64,000 bases of DNA from Myxococcaceae bacterium JPH2 (GCA_016458225.1 JAEMGR010000001.1:124001-188000), one strand, 5' to 3'. Numbered from the stretch's first letter, positions 16,773 to 25,957 are shown. Translations and numbers: made by a program. The notes: generated from the sequence alone by a model not told the origin.

Positions 16773-17174
16773 TCAGCTCGACGCGGCCATCCGCGTGCGC
16801 AGCCGCTCCACCAGCGCCATCAACTCCGCGCCTCGGAATGGCTTGTGGATGTAGCCATCCGCGCCCGCGGCCGTCGCGCTCTCCACATCCGACTTCTTCG
16901 CCTTCCCGGTCAGCATGTAGAGCGGCACGCCCGCCGTGGACGGATCGCTCTTGAGGATGCGGCAGACCGAAACGCCATCGAGTTGCGGTAGCACCACGTC
17001 CATCAAGATGAGGTGGAAGGGCTGACTCTTCGCGAGCTTCAGGCCCTCCAACCCATTCGCAGCGCACACCACATCCACAGCGCCATCGCTCAACATGGAG
17101 CGGACGAGTTCGCGAATGACGGGTTCGTCCTCGACGAGCAGGATGTGGAAAGGTGCCTGGGCGTTGACGGCCAT
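16773..17174 (-). CDS. Receiver-only response regulator (CheY-like)
   Basis: 133 residues from ATG 17174 (AGGA four bases upstream). One receiver domain with acidic pocket E15-D16, phospho-acceptor D59 (LILMDVVLPQLDG), T89 (LTGK) and K111 (HKPF). There is no output domain, so it must signal through a partner. No histidine kinase is adjacent. In-frame extension upstream to 17417 is Arg/Cys-rich and rejected. Confidence 0.93.
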   Translation of the reverse strand: MAVNAQAPFHILLVEDEPVIRELVRSMLSDGAVDVVCAANGLEGLKLAKSQPFHLILMDVVLPQLDGVSVCRILKSDPSTAGVPLYMLTGKAKKSDVESATAAGADGYIHKPFRGAELMALVERLRTRMAASS

Positions 17175-17253
17175 CGTTCCTCGGAATCGACCCTCGGGCC
17201 TCACTCGAATGCGGGAGCCTCGCCAGGCTCTGCTGCGCCAACGTGCGCGCGGG

Positions 17254-17272
17254 GGCGGGGTATAGCCCCGCC
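17254..17272 (-). terminator. GC hairpin between batE and the response regulator gene
   Basis: GGCGGGG, loop TATAG, CCCCGCC gives a perfect 7-bp stem 167 nt after the batE stop and 80 nt before the response regulator start. It may end the Bat operon transcript. No T-run follows, and the rest of the 264-bp gap shows nothing clear. Confidence 0.3.
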
Positions 17273-17438
17273 GGCACCGCTCGCACCAGCAACCCCCGCC
17301 CGTTCTGTAGCGAAGTACCCACGACACCCCGCGGAGATTCCGCGCGCAGCGGTGTCTCACGCTGGGGTGTCGCCAGACACCCTCCCATTTCTCACACACG
17401 CCCGTACGTCGCGGCATGCGGAGACGCTCGGGAGCAGG

Positions 17439-18164
17439 TCAGATGTCCGCCACACCCTCGCGCTCGGCCCAGCCCTCCAGGCCGTTGGGCAGGCGGATGC
17501 GCACGAAGCGTCCCGACTCATCCAGCATCTGCACCTTGAGGCCCGCGTGAACCTCGAAGAGCGAGCGAGCGCCGTCACGTGGCAGCTCTCGCGCCGCCAC
17601 CGTGGGCGCCACAATCACCGCCTCGTGAACGTTCTGGTGGACCCAGACATGCGCGACGAGCAGCGCACCCGCTGGCACCGACGCGGTGAGGCACAGGCCC
17701 ATCAGCACCGCGGTGACAGTGCCGCGCGCCCAGGGCCACGCGCGCCGCGCGAGGATGAGCGCGAAGCCCAGCAGCCACGCGCCCAGGAAGATCCACGACA
17801 CCATCGCTCCGTCCGTCACGGCCGTCACGCGGGAGAGGAATGGCTCATCCGCCGTGGCGCCCACCACCTTGTCCACCTGGCGCGCCCGGGCCAAAGTGAG
17901 GTTCGACTCGAGGTCCGGCGCTTTTCCGCCCTGCTTCCGCGCGCGCTCCAGCGACAGCACCGCGCGGCCCAGGTCGCCGCGCGCCAGATGCGTGGTGCCC
18001 AGGTTGTAGAGGACGTCCGGGCCACCGAAGCCGTGCGACAGCAGCTTGTCGTAGCCCTCCTGCGCGGCCGCGTAGTCCTCGCGGGCATAGGCCTCGTTGG
18101 CCTGCTGGAAGAGCGCCTGTGCCTCGTCGGGCGAGTAGTAGCCCTGGGTCGTCTCGGTGCTCAT
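17439..18164 (-). CDS. batE: BatE-like TPR protein with SH3-like domain
   Basis: 241 residues. Residues about 10-95 contain TPR repeats (EAQALFQQANEAYAREDYAAAQEGYDKLL ... VLYNLGTTHLARGDLGRAVLSLERA). Two transmembrane helices follow (about 125-185), then an SH3-like C-terminus (LKVQMLDESGRFVRIRLPNGLEGWAEREGV). This is the usual layout of BatE, the last member of Bat operons. ATG 18164 overlaps the batD stop (ATGA). Biochemical function is not established; Bat proteins affect stress tolerance and envelope integrity in other bacteria. Confidence 0.85.
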   Translation of the reverse strand: MSTETTQGYYSPDEAQALFQQANEAYAREDYAAAQEGYDKLLSHGFGGPDVLYNLGTTHLARGDLGRAVLSLERARKQGGKAPDLESNLTLARARQVDKVVGATADEPFLSRVTAVTDGAMVSWIFLGAWLLGFALILARRAWPWARGTVTAVLMGLCLTASVPAGALLVAHVWVHQNVHEAVIVAPTVAARELPRDGARSLFEVHAGLKVQMLDESGRFVRIRLPNGLEGWAEREGVADI

Positions 18165-20026
18165 CGCCCCCAGCCCTCCATGACCGCGGCGGCGGCCTCC
18201 AAGACCTTCCGGCGCTCGGCCGGCTCCACGCCGCCGCCGTAGCGCCCCATGTCGCACGCCTCCAACACGAACTGCACCCGCGCGCGTCGCTCGGCATCCA
18301 CGCCCGCCGCGGCCAGACGCTCACTGAGCGCCTCACGTGTCAGCCCTCCCAGCGGCGCGCCCACTTGCGCGTCCAGGAAGCCCAGCAGTCCCTTCTCCAC
18401 CTCCGCGTAGAAGGCACCCGCGTCCTTGCCCGCCAGCAGCTTCTCCGCTGCGGCCAATCGCTTGCGCGCGGCACGCGCCTGCTGCTTGCCCTTCCCTGCC
18501 TCGGTGCGCGTGGCCATCCGTCCTCGCACTCCGCCCATGAGCGCCACGCCCGCGAGCAACCCCAGCGGCGCGAGCACCGCGGTCGCGAAGAAGGGGCGCT
18601 GCCACACGGGTGTCGCTGGTGCCTCGAAGCGCGCTTGGTAGCGCACGGGCCGGATGCCGCCCGCCGTGAGGACGTTCTTCTGCTCGCTGGCCGAGTCATT
18701 CAGCCGCGGTGTCTGCGTGCCCAGCGAGGTGGTGCCACCGGCCCCCGCCTCCACGTTGAGGGTCACGGGGTCGGTGCGCGCGACCTCGTAGCGGCGTGTG
18801 CTCGGGTCGAAGTAGGGGAACTCGAGCGCGGGCAAGGTGAAGGCGCCCGTGCGCTGCGGCATCACCAGGTACTCGACGACGCGGCGGCCCTGGATGCGGT
18901 TGCGGTTGGGCGTGAGCTTGTCCGTCGTCGTCGGGTCGTAGACCTTGAGCGAGGCCGGTCCCGTGAGCTTGGGCGGCGTGATGTTCTTGACGTTGCCCGT
19001 CCCCTCCAGGACCACCTTCACGGTGACGGGCTGGCCCAGCTCCACGCGCGTGTTGGACACGTCCAGCGACAGCCGCCAGTTGCCCACGTTCGCGTTGGAC
19101 ATCCCCGGAGGAGCGCCCGCGGGAAGCGGCCGCACCTTCACCTTCAACGCGTTGGCGATGCGGTGCACGCGGTGGCCCGCGAAGAGGAAGCCCGTGGTGA
19201 TGTCCGCCTCCGCCGCCGAGATGGTCAGCGCGCCCGGCTTCACGGGGAACAGCGCGGAGCGGCGCAGGAGATAGGTGCGGTAGGGAATGCCGTCGACAAT
19301 CTTCTGGTCGCTCGACAACTGCGTGGGGTTCTCCACGGCCTCGGACCAGAAGCCCTCCAACTTGGGCATGGTGACGGAGTCCACCGAGGACAGGTCCACG
19401 CGGGAGTAGACATAGAGCGACAGCGTCACCTGCTCGCCCACGTACACATCGTCCCTGTCCAACGTCGAACGCAGGAACAGATCCGAGTCGCCCCGTGGGA
19501 TGACGGGCTCGTCGGCCTCCTCGTCCTCACCGAAGGGGTCATTCGCGGTGCTCGGCAGGTTCCGGAAGGGGTCCGGCAACGCGGGGCGGGCGTTCGCCTG
19601 CGCGGAGCCCTGCGAGGCGTGGCCCTCCTTCACGGTGACGCGCAACGGATCCGTCTTCATCTGTCGCCCGCCCACGTTCAGCACCGCGGGCGGGATGGTG
19701 AGCGTGCCCGCGCGGTTCGCGCGCAGGACGAGCATGTGGCGCGTCACGTCCTGGATGACGGCGGGGCCACCACCCGACAGCGAGATGGAGCGCTGGCTGC
19801 TGCGTGAGTTGGACAACACCTCGAAGTCTTCCGACTGAGGCAGCCGCACCTGCGCGTTGGCGGGAGCGTTCACCACCACCACCGTGAGGTGGAAGGCGTC
19901 CTCGGTGCCGACCTCGGTGCGGTCCACCGTCTGGTAGAACTCGATGTCATCCGCCCATGCTGGCGCCGTGGCGAGCAGGGCAAGCACGGCGAACCACGCC
20001 GCGCGGCCGCTACCAGTCCTTCTCAT
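18161..20026 (-). CDS. batD: BatD family protein
   Basis: 621 residues. A signal peptide (LALLATAPAWA) precedes an extracytoplasmic portion of about 470 residues built from beta-sandwich repeats. Typical BatD phrases are DRTEVGTEDAFHLTVVV, DRDDVYVGEQVTLSLYVYSRVDLSS and VSNTRVELGQPVTVKVVLEGTGNVKNI, the last a classic BatD signature. A transmembrane helix near 500-520 and a cytoplasmic helical tail follow. BatD probably forms a membrane complex with the von Willebrand proteins BatA and BatB. It overlaps batC by 17 nt at its start and batE by 4 nt at its end. Confidence 0.93.
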   Translation of the reverse strand: MRRTGSGRAAWFAVLALLATAPAWADDIEFYQTVDRTEVGTEDAFHLTVVVVNAPANAQVRLPQSEDFEVLSNSRSSQRSISLSGGGPAVIQDVTRHMLVLRANRAGTLTIPPAVLNVGGRQMKTDPLRVTVKEGHASQGSAQANARPALPDPFRNLPSTANDPFGEDEEADEPVIPRGDSDLFLRSTLDRDDVYVGEQVTLSLYVYSRVDLSSVDSVTMPKLEGFWSEAVENPTQLSSDQKIVDGIPYRTYLLRRSALFPVKPGALTISAAEADITTGFLFAGHRVHRIANALKVKVRPLPAGAPPGMSNANVGNWRLSLDVSNTRVELGQPVTVKVVLEGTGNVKNITPPKLTGPASLKVYDPTTTDKLTPNRNRIQGRRVVEYLVMPQRTGAFTLPALEFPYFDPSTRRYEVARTDPVTLNVEAGAGGTTSLGTQTPRLNDSASEQKNVLTAGGIRPVRYQARFEAPATPVWQRPFFATAVLAPLGLLAGVALMGGVRGRMATRTEAGKGKQQARAARKRLAAAEKLLAGKDAGAFYAEVEKGLLGFLDAQVGAPLGGLTREALSERLAAAGVDAERRARVQFVLEACDMGRYGGGVEPAERRKVLEAAAAVMEGWGR

Positions 20027-20975
20027 TGGCCTTCCTCGGCTTCTTCTTCTGCTGGAAACGCCAGAGCTGGAGATTCTTCTCGTTCTGCTTCATCGCATCC
20101 AGCAGGCGCTCGGCCTCCTGCCGGTCGACGTCCGAGGCGGGTGTCCCGCCATCCCGGTGCGAGTCCTCCGCCTCATCCTGCTCCTGAGGCTTGCCACCAT
20201 CCGCGCCGCCATCGCGCGAGTCGCCCTCACCGTCTCCCTGGCCTCCGTCGGATCCACCATCCGAGCCGCCATCGCCATTCCCCGGGCCTTGCTGCCCCCC
20301 ATCCGCGCCGCCGTCGCCCTGGCCACCGTCGCTGCCGCCATCGCCTCCGTCCGCGCCCCCATCCGGTCCGCCGTCGGTACCACCATCCACCGGCGCACCA
20401 CCATCGCCCTTCACGCCCCCATCCTCGCCCGCATCCGGACGGCCGCCGTCCTGCCCGCCATCCTGTCCACCATCAACTCCGCCATCCGGCTGAGGCGACT
20501 GCGGCGGCGGCAGGTTGCGCAGCACCACCTCGTAGTTGTGCCGGGCCTGCTGGTCCTGCGGATCCAGGGTGAGCGCGCGGCGATACGCACGCAGCGCTTC
20601 CTTCCGGTCGCCCGTCGAGGCCGCGAGGTTGCCCAGGTTGTACCAACTCTGCTCCGCCAGGTCGGGGCGCTTGGCCGACTGCGCCACCTGCGTGAAGGCC
20701 TCCTTCGCCTCGGCCACGCGGCCCAGCTTGGCCAGCGCGTCCGCGCGATTGAACTCCACCGCGGGGTCGTTGGGTCGCTCCTGCCGCGCGGACTCGAAGT
20801 CGCGCAGGGCGTCTTCGTAACGCCCCGCCTCGTAGGCCTCGCGCCCGCGCTGCACCAGCGGGTGGTCCTTCTCCAGCGGCCCCGCGGCCCAGGCTCGCGC
20901 CGGCAGACACAGGAGTCCCGCCACGGTCCAAGCCCAGGCTCGCGCGGGCCCCTTCCGCATCCCCTGGCCGCTCAC
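20010..20975 (-). CDS. batC: BatC-like TPR protein with Asp-Gly-Gly repeat linker
   Basis: 321 residues. A signal peptide (about 1-30) is followed by TPR repeats at residues 40-150 (VQRGREAYEAGRYEDALRDFESA, SWYNLGNLAASTGDRKEALRAYRRAL). Residues 164-261 are a low-complexity linker with about nineteen DGG triplets. The C-terminus returns to a helical segment (VDRQEAERLLDAMKQNEKNLQLWRFQQ) found at the end of BatC proteins. The long acidic Gly-rich linker is not typical of BatC. ATG 20975 overlaps the batB stop (ATGA). Confidence 0.88.
   Translation of the reverse strand: MSGQGMRKGPARAWAWTVAGLLCLPARAWAAGPLEKDHPLVQRGREAYEAGRYEDALRDFESARQERPNDPAVEFNRADALAKLGRVAEAKEAFTQVAQSAKRPDLAEQSWYNLGNLAASTGDRKEALRAYRRALTLDPQDQQARHNYEVVLRNLPPPQSPQPDGGVDGGQDGGQDGGRPDAGEDGGVKGDGGAPVDGGTDGGPDGGADGGDGGSDGGQGDGGADGGQQGPGNGDGGSDGGSDGGQGDGEGDSRDGGADGGKPQEQDEAEDSHRDGGTPASDVDRQEAERLLDAMKQNEKNLQLWRFQQKKKPRKANEKDW
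20193..20486 (-). repeat. DGG-encoding simple repeat inside batC
   Basis: About nineteen Asp-Gly-Gly triplets with one-residue spacers (DGGxDGG). In DNA this is a run of GAC/GAT-GG(C/A)-GG units. It is a likely site of slippage and length variation between strains. Confidence 0.9.
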
Positions 20976-22027
20976 GAGGCCCTCCGGCGCGACGGAATGA
21001 GCAGCATGCCCATCACCAGCAGCACGAGCCCCGGGATGGCGAAGGTCTGAAAGCGCTCGTCGTAACGAACGGTCACCCGGCTCTCCAGCTCGCTCTTCTG
21101 CATCTGGTCGATGCGCTCCACCACCTGCCCCATCGCCACGCCGCGCGGCTGATAGAAGAAGGCGCCACCGGACGCCTCGGCGATGGCCGTCAGCCCCGCG
21201 CGATCCAACCGGGTAATCACCGTCTCGCCGTTGGAGTCCTTCTTGTAGTCGACGAACTCGCCCCGGCGGTCATAGACGGGGATGGGCTCTCCGGACTCCG
21301 AGCCCACGCCCACCGCCAGCACCTGCACGTTGGATTCCTTCAGGGCCTCAGTGGCCTCGGCGACCTCGCCCATCAGGTCCTCGCCGTCCGACAGCAGCAC
21401 CACGACGCGCTCCTTGGCGCCGCGGTCCGCGTTGTCGAGCACCTGCTTGCACAGCTTCAGCGCCGCGCCCACGTTGGTGCCGCCCTGGGGCATCATCTCG
21501 GGGTCCACCGCGCGCAGGAACAGCTTCACCGCCGAGTAGTCCGACGTGAGCGGCGACTGGATGAACGCATCGCCGGCGAACACCACCAGCCCCACGCGAT
21601 CGCCCTTCAGCTCGTCCAACAGCGTGCTCAGCTCCAGCCGCGCACGGTCCAGGCGGCTCGGCTGCACGTCGCGCGCGAGCATGGACTTGGAGGCATCCAG
21701 CGCCACCACCACGTCGATGCCGCGCCGCTTGGTCAGCTCACTCTTCGAGCCGCACTGCGGCTGCGCGAGCGCGATGCCGAACAGCATCAGCCCCAGTCCA
21801 TACAACCCGCCCTGCGCCGCGGGGCGCCACACCGAGACGCCCGGCGCGAGTCGCTCCGCGTGCCGCTCGTTGATGAGGATGCCCAAGCGCGAGCGCCGCC
21901 GCAGCGCCGCCACGAGCGCGAGCGCGCCCAACAGCAGGCCCACCAGACACAGGCCCAGGAAGAGCGGCTGCGCCAGTCCCGCCTGATAGCCAAGCAGCGT
22001 GAAGTGCCAGGGTCCAACGGGGGTCAC
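20972..22027 (-). CDS. batB: BatB family von Willebrand factor A protein
   Basis: 351 residues from GTG 22027, which overlaps the batA stop (GTGA). Two N-terminal membrane helices precede a vWA domain with an intact MIDAS motif (DASKS in VVALDASKSMLARDVQ) and a TLSD-like LLSDGEDL segment. A final transmembrane helix (FAIPGLVLLVMGMLLI) follows. The RLELSTLLDELKGDRVGLVVFAGDAFIQSPLTSDY block is characteristic of BatA/BatB. It likely interacts with BatA and BatD at the membrane. Confidence 0.93.
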   Translation of the reverse strand: MTPVGPWHFTLLGYQAGLAQPLFLGLCLVGLLLGALALVAALRRRSRLGILINERHAERLAPGVSVWRPAAQGGLYGLGLMLFGIALAQPQCGSKSELTKRRGIDVVVALDASKSMLARDVQPSRLDRARLELSTLLDELKGDRVGLVVFAGDAFIQSPLTSDYSAVKLFLRAVDPEMMPQGGTNVGAALKLCKQVLDNADRGAKERVVVLLSDGEDLMGEVAEATEALKESNVQVLAVGVGSESGEPIPVYDRRGEFVDYKKDSNGETVITRLDRAGLTAIAEASGGAFFYQPRGVAMGQVVERIDQMQKSELESRVTVRYDERFQTFAIPGLVLLVMGMLLIPSRRRAS

Positions 22028-23034
22028 GGGAACACCCTCAGGAAGGTGGAGCGCAAGAGCAGCTCCAGCGCGGCGAGCCCGAACGCGAGCAGCAGGAACG
22101 GATGGAAGTCCTCGCGGTACGTCGCGCTCGCGCCGCCCTCCATCAGCTTCGAGCGCTCGAGCGAATCGAGCACCTGCTGGAGTCCGCGCTTGAGGCCCTC
22201 GGGGTCCGTGGCGCGGTAGTACTCGCCGCCCGTGCGGTCCGAGATGTCCTGGAGCAGCTCGGGGTTGATGGGGATCTCGGTCTCGCGCCACACCGTGTTG
22301 CCGAAGAGGTCCGTGCCCCCAGGGAAGGGCACCTTGCCGCCCTTGCCCACGAGGATGGTGTAGATGGGCACGTGGAGCGACTTGGCCATGGCCGCCGCGT
22401 CCAGGGGCGAAATCTTCCCCGCGTTGTTGTCGCCGTCCGTGATGAGCACCACCACGCGGCTCTTCGCCTCCGAGTCCCGCAGGCGGTTGAGCGAGGTCGC
22501 GATGGCGTCACCAATCGCGGTGCCGTCCTCCAGCACGCGCGTGCGCAGCTGCTTGAGGACTTCCTTCAACACGCCGTAGTCGAGCGTGAGCGGCGCCTGC
22601 GTGTAGGCCGCGCCCGCGAACACCACCAGGCCCATGCGGTCATTCACGCGGCTGGAGATGAACTCGCCGAGGACTTCCTTCGCGACGTGCAGGCGATTCT
22701 GCGGACGGAAGTCACCGGCCTCCATGGACGTGGACAAGTCCAACGCCACCACGATGTCGATGCCCTCCACGCTCAGGTCCCGCACGCGCGAGTCGCGCGA
22801 CTGAGGCCGGGCGATGGCGAGCACGGCCGCGGCCACCGCCGCCGCGCGAAGCACGGGCAGCAGCGGCAGCAGGTACGTGCGCAGGCCCTTGCCCCCGCGC
22901 GCGAAGACGTGCGCGGCGGAGAAGCGCAGCGTGGCGCGGCGGCGACGCTCCCAGAGCGCCGCGAGCAGCAGCAGCGGCACCAGCAGCAGGGCCGGGAGTA
23001 CCTCCGGGTTATTGAACGCGAGGTCCGGCAGCAT
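22024..23034 (-). CDS. batA: BatA family von Willebrand factor A protein
   Basis: 336 residues from ATG 23034, overlapping the upstream gene's end by 26 nt. N-terminal helix pair with PEVLPALLLVPLLLLAALWERRRRATLRFS, then the vWA domain with MIDAS DLSTS (VVALDLSTSMEAGDFRPQNRL), VLITDGDNNAG, and a C-terminal transmembrane helix (FLLLAFGLAALELLL). The layout matches BatA. Together with BatB it is presumed to bind divalent metal and partner proteins of the MoxR chaperone complex. Confidence 0.93.
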   Translation of the reverse strand: MLPDLAFNNPEVLPALLLVPLLLLAALWERRRRATLRFSAAHVFARGGKGLRTYLLPLLPVLRAAAVAAAVLAIARPQSRDSRVRDLSVEGIDIVVALDLSTSMEAGDFRPQNRLHVAKEVLGEFISSRVNDRMGLVVFAGAAYTQAPLTLDYGVLKEVLKQLRTRVLEDGTAIGDAIATSLNRLRDSEAKSRVVVLITDGDNNAGKISPLDAAAMAKSLHVPIYTILVGKGGKVPFPGGTDLFGNTVWRETEIPINPELLQDISDRTGGEYYRATDPEGLKRGLQQVLDSLERSKLMEGGASATYREDFHPFLLLAFGLAALELLLRSTFLRVFP

Positions 23035-23992
23035 CGGCAGTCTGGGAGGGGGGCGGGGGTGGGACGTACGTCTTGTCCAGCAGCTCGTAGCCGAACGCGA
23101 GCGCGCCACGGCAGGTGTCCGGCGTGGCCTCCGCTCGCGCGTACTTCACCAGGTCGGACTCGGAGATGAAGCGCATCAGCGCGTCCTCCGGCAGACCCGG
23201 GGTGGACTTGCGGCGCAGCGAGGCCATCAGCTCCGAGGACGTGCACTCCAGCGCCTCGAACCCGTAGCGCTCACCCAGGTAGCCGCGGAGGATCTCCGAC
23301 AAGCGGAAGTAGAACTCCTTCACCTGGCCGCGCCCCGGCAGGTCCTCCCCGCGCAGCATGTCCAGGGAGCGGCGCACGCGCACATCCAGCGGCTGCGGAG
23401 GCGCCTGCGTCACGCGCTTCGGGCGGTTGCGCCACCAGCGCACCAGCGCCCACGCCAGGAGCCCCGCGGCCACGAGTCCCGCCAGCACGAACAGGAGCGT
23501 CCACGAGCGGATGGGTACTTCGGTGGGCGGCTTGAAGTCGAACAGGTTGGAGCCCTGCTTGTCCGCGTCCGGCGGCAGCGTGGCGGCCACCTGGAGCATC
23601 TTGCCCGGCGCCGTGAAGGTGCGCGGCCCTTCGGGAGTCGCCACCTCGAAGGCGAGGTCCGGCAGCTTCTGCGAGCCCAGCTCGAAGGCGGACATCTTCA
23701 GGCTGAACGTGGTGGTCGCCGAGGCCGAGCCGTCCTGGCGCTCGCGCATCTGACCGAGCAACTCGAAGGGGCTGTCTGCCTGCGGCGCCACCAGCTCGTA
23801 GCGGTGGTCGCGAGGGTGCGTGAGCGTCACGGTGTACGTGAACGGCTCGCCGATGCGCACCTCCTCGGGCTCCAGCTTCAACGACATGCCCGAGGGTTCG
23901 ACGGCCTCCAACGTGGGCGCACCCGCGGGCGCGGCGCGGGCCGTGGGCGAGGTGACGAGCAGCAGCGCGAGGACGAGGAAGAGCCGGGTCAT
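23009..23992 (-). CDS. BatD-like/DUF4381-type membrane protein
   Basis: 327 residues. A signal peptide (MTRLFLVLALLLVTSPTARA) leads into one beta-sandwich domain (VRIGEPFTYTVTLTHPRDHRYELV). A transmembrane helix lies at about 165-187 (TLLFVLAGLVAAGLLAWALV), and a helical cytoplasmic domain follows (VKEFYFRLSEILRGYLGERYGFEALECTSSELMASL), which is the DUF4381 style. Located between the DUF58 gene and batA, as in many MoxR-Bat operons. Overlaps both neighbours (4 and 26 nt). Function unknown. Confidence 0.8.
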   Translation of the reverse strand: MTRLFLVLALLLVTSPTARAAPAGAPTLEAVEPSGMSLKLEPEEVRIGEPFTYTVTLTHPRDHRYELVAPQADSPFELLGQMRERQDGSASATTTFSLKMSAFELGSQKLPDLAFEVATPEGPRTFTAPGKMLQVAATLPPDADKQGSNLFDFKPPTEVPIRSWTLLFVLAGLVAAGLLAWALVRWWRNRPKRVTQAPPQPLDVRVRRSLDMLRGEDLPGRGQVKEFYFRLSEILRGYLGERYGFEALECTSSELMASLRRKSTPGLPEDALMRFISESDLVKYARAEATPDTCRGALAFGYELLDKTYVPPPPPSQTADAAGPRVQ

Positions 23993-24870
23993 GCCGCCAT
24001 CCTTCGAGCACGGGCGCGGAAGAACTGCACGAGCGCCTTGCCGTGGTCGTCTCCCGCCTTCAGCTCCACGTGGTCCAGCTCCAGCTTCTTGAAGAGCTGA
24101 CGGCGCTCGTCGCGAGCGGCCTGCATGGCGCGCGCGAAGCGACCGCGCACGCCCGGGTCGGAGGTGTCCACGATGAAGCGCTCGCCCGATTCGGGGTCCT
24201 CCATCTCCACGAGGCCCCGGCGCGGGAAGGCCTGTTCCAAGGGGTCCTCGATGACGACGGGGACGAGGTCGTGCTTGCGGCCCACGAGACGCAGCGGCTT
24301 CTCGTAGCCCTTCGCCAGGAAGTCGGACACGAGGAACGTGACGGCCTTTCGCTTCGCCACGCGCCGCAGGTACGAGAGCCCCGCTGACAGGTCCGTGCCC
24401 TTGCCCTCGGGACGGAACGTGAGGATGTCGCTCACGAGCCGCAGCACGTGCGTGCGACCCTTGCGCGGCGGCACGACCTTCTCCACGCGGTCCGAGAAGA
24501 GGATGAGCCCCACCCGGTCGTTGTTGGCGATGGCGCTGAAGGCGATCTGCGCGGCCACCTCCGCGGTGACCTCCGCCTTGGTGCGGTCCTTCGAGCCGAA
24601 CTCATTCGAGGCCGACACGTCCACGAGGAGCATCACCGTCAGCTCGCGCTCCTCGGTGAAGACCTTGACGTAGGCCTCGTTCATCCTCGCGGTGACGTTC
24701 CAGTCGATGACGCGGATCTCATCGCCCGGCTGGTACTGCCGCACCTCGGAGAAGGCCATGCCTCGGCCCTTGAAGACCGAGTGGTACTGACCCGCGAGCA
24801 TGTCCGACACCACCTTGCGGGTGCGAAGCTCCAGCTTGCGGATGCGGCGGATGAGGTCCTTGGGAAGCAC
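23989..24870 (-). CDS. DUF58 domain protein of the MoxR-Bat operon
   Basis: 293 residues, with no membrane helix. Key DUF58 phrases: RTRKVVSDMLAGQYHSVFKGRGMAFSEVRQYQPGDEIRVIDWNVTARM, then a vWA-like fold beginning at TVMLLVDVSASNEFGS, which keeps a MIDAS-like DVSAS. DUF58 proteins are almost always partnered with MoxR ATPases, as here (38 nt downstream of moxR). Probable role: adaptor in a MoxR chaperone complex; no enzymatic activity is known. Confidence 0.92.
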   Translation of the reverse strand: MLPKDLIRRIRKLELRTRKVVSDMLAGQYHSVFKGRGMAFSEVRQYQPGDEIRVIDWNVTARMNEAYVKVFTEERELTVMLLVDVSASNEFGSKDRTKAEVTAEVAAQIAFSAIANNDRVGLILFSDRVEKVVPPRKGRTHVLRLVSDILTFRPEGKGTDLSAGLSYLRRVAKRKAVTFLVSDFLAKGYEKPLRLVGRKHDLVPVVIEDPLEQAFPRRGLVEMEDPESGERFIVDTSDPGVRGRFARAMQAARDERRQLFKKLELDHVELKAGDDHGKALVQFFRARARRMAA

Positions 24871-24908
24871 GGGGCGCTCGGGGAAGGTGCGGCCGGCGAG
24901 TCAGCGCG

Positions 24909-25898
24909 TCACGGAACTTCGACGCGATCGAACACGCGCTGGATGATCTTCTCGGCAGTGAGCTCCTCGGCCTCGGCCTCGTACGTGAGCGCGACGCGGT
25001 GGCGGAGCACGTCGAACGCGATGGCCTTCACGTCCTCGGGCGTGACGAAGCCGCGGTGGCGCAGGAACGCGTGCGCGCGCGCGGCCTGGGCCAGCGCGAT
25101 GGTGGCGCGAGGCGACGCGCCGAACTGGATGTAGTCCGCCAGGTCCTTGAGGCCGTAGCGGTTGGGCTCGCGCGTGGCGAACACCACGTTGAGGATGTAG
25201 TCCTTGACCTTCTCGTCCATGTAGATGGCGTGGACGAGCTCGCGCGCACGGACCAGGTGCTCCAGGGAGATGACCCGCTGCGCCCGAGGCATCGCGCCCC
25301 CGGACATGCGGTCCATGATGACCTTCTCCTCGTCGCGCGTGGGGTAGCCGACCTTCACCTTCAGCATGAAGCGGTCGACCTGCGCCTCGGGCAGAGGATA
25401 GGTGCCCTCCTGCTCGATGGGGTTCTGGGTGGCCAGCACGAGGAAGGGCGAGGGCAGCCCGAAGGTCTGGTCGCCGATGGTGACCTGGCGCTCGGCCATG
25501 GCCTCCAGCAGCGCGGACTGCACCTTGGCGGGCGCGCGGTTGATTTCGTCCGCGAGGACGATGTTCGCGAAGATGGGGCCCTTGCGGACGGTGAACGCGG
25601 CCGTCTGCTGGTTGTAGATCATCGTGCCCACCAGGTCGGCGGGCAGCAGATCCGGGGTGAACTGGACGCGCATGAAGGTCGCGCTGAGCGAGTCAGCCAC
25701 CGTGCGAACGGTGAGCGTCTTCGCGAGACCCGGCACGCCCTCCAGCAACACATGGCCGTTGCACAGCAGGCCGATGAGGATGCGCTCGAGCATGTACCGC
25801 TGCCCGACGATGACCTTGCCGGTCTCCTGGTTGAGGACTTCGACGAAGCTGCTTTCCTGCTGCACGCGTTCCGTGAGCGCGCGGATGTCGGTGTTCAT
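24909..25898 (-). CDS. MoxR family AAA+ ATPase
   Basis: 329 residues from ATG 25898 (GAGGGG just upstream). Walker A GVPGLAKT at 54-61, Walker B VLADEINR at 114-121, and sensor sequences LATQNPIEQEGTYPLPEAQ(V)DRF complete a standard MoxR ATPase. MoxR proteins act as chaperones that assemble or metallate vWA proteins, and the following DUF58, BatA and BatB proteins are the expected partners. It is the first gene of the operon, with a TTGAGC/TAGGCT promoter directly upstream. In-frame sequence upstream to 26099 is rejected because it overlaps that promoter. Confidence 0.95.
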   Translation of the reverse strand: MNTDIRALTERVQQESSFVEVLNQETGKVIVGQRYMLERILIGLLCNGHVLLEGVPGLAKTLTVRTVADSLSATFMRVQFTPDLLPADLVGTMIYNQQTAAFTVRKGPIFANIVLADEINRAPAKVQSALLEAMAERQVTIGDQTFGLPSPFLVLATQNPIEQEGTYPLPEAQVDRFMLKVKVGYPTRDEEKVIMDRMSGGAMPRAQRVISLEHLVRARELVHAIYMDEKVKDYILNVVFATREPNRYGLKDLADYIQFGASPRATIALAQAARAHAFLRHRGFVTPEDVKAIAFDVLRHRVALTYEAEAEELTAEKIIQRVFDRVEVP

Positions 25899-25927
25899 GT
25901 CCCCTCTGGTAAGGCTGGGCGGCGGGC

Positions 25928-25957
25928 AGCCTAGGGTGTCCCGGGCGTCGGGCTCAA
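25928..25957 (-). promoter_or_regulatory. Putative promoter of the moxR-bat operon (TTGAGC-N18-TAGGCT)
   Basis: On the minus strand, TTGAGC (25957-25952), an 18-bp spacer and TAGGCT (25933-25928), with 29 bases between TAGGCT and ATG 25898. The same arrangement precedes the Ser/Thr kinase gene at 48859. Confidence 0.45.

Noticed and set aside
19944-21050. Plus-strand frame opposite batC and batD
   Set aside because: Composed of Pro/Ala/Arg repeats that mirror the DGG repeat on the true strand.
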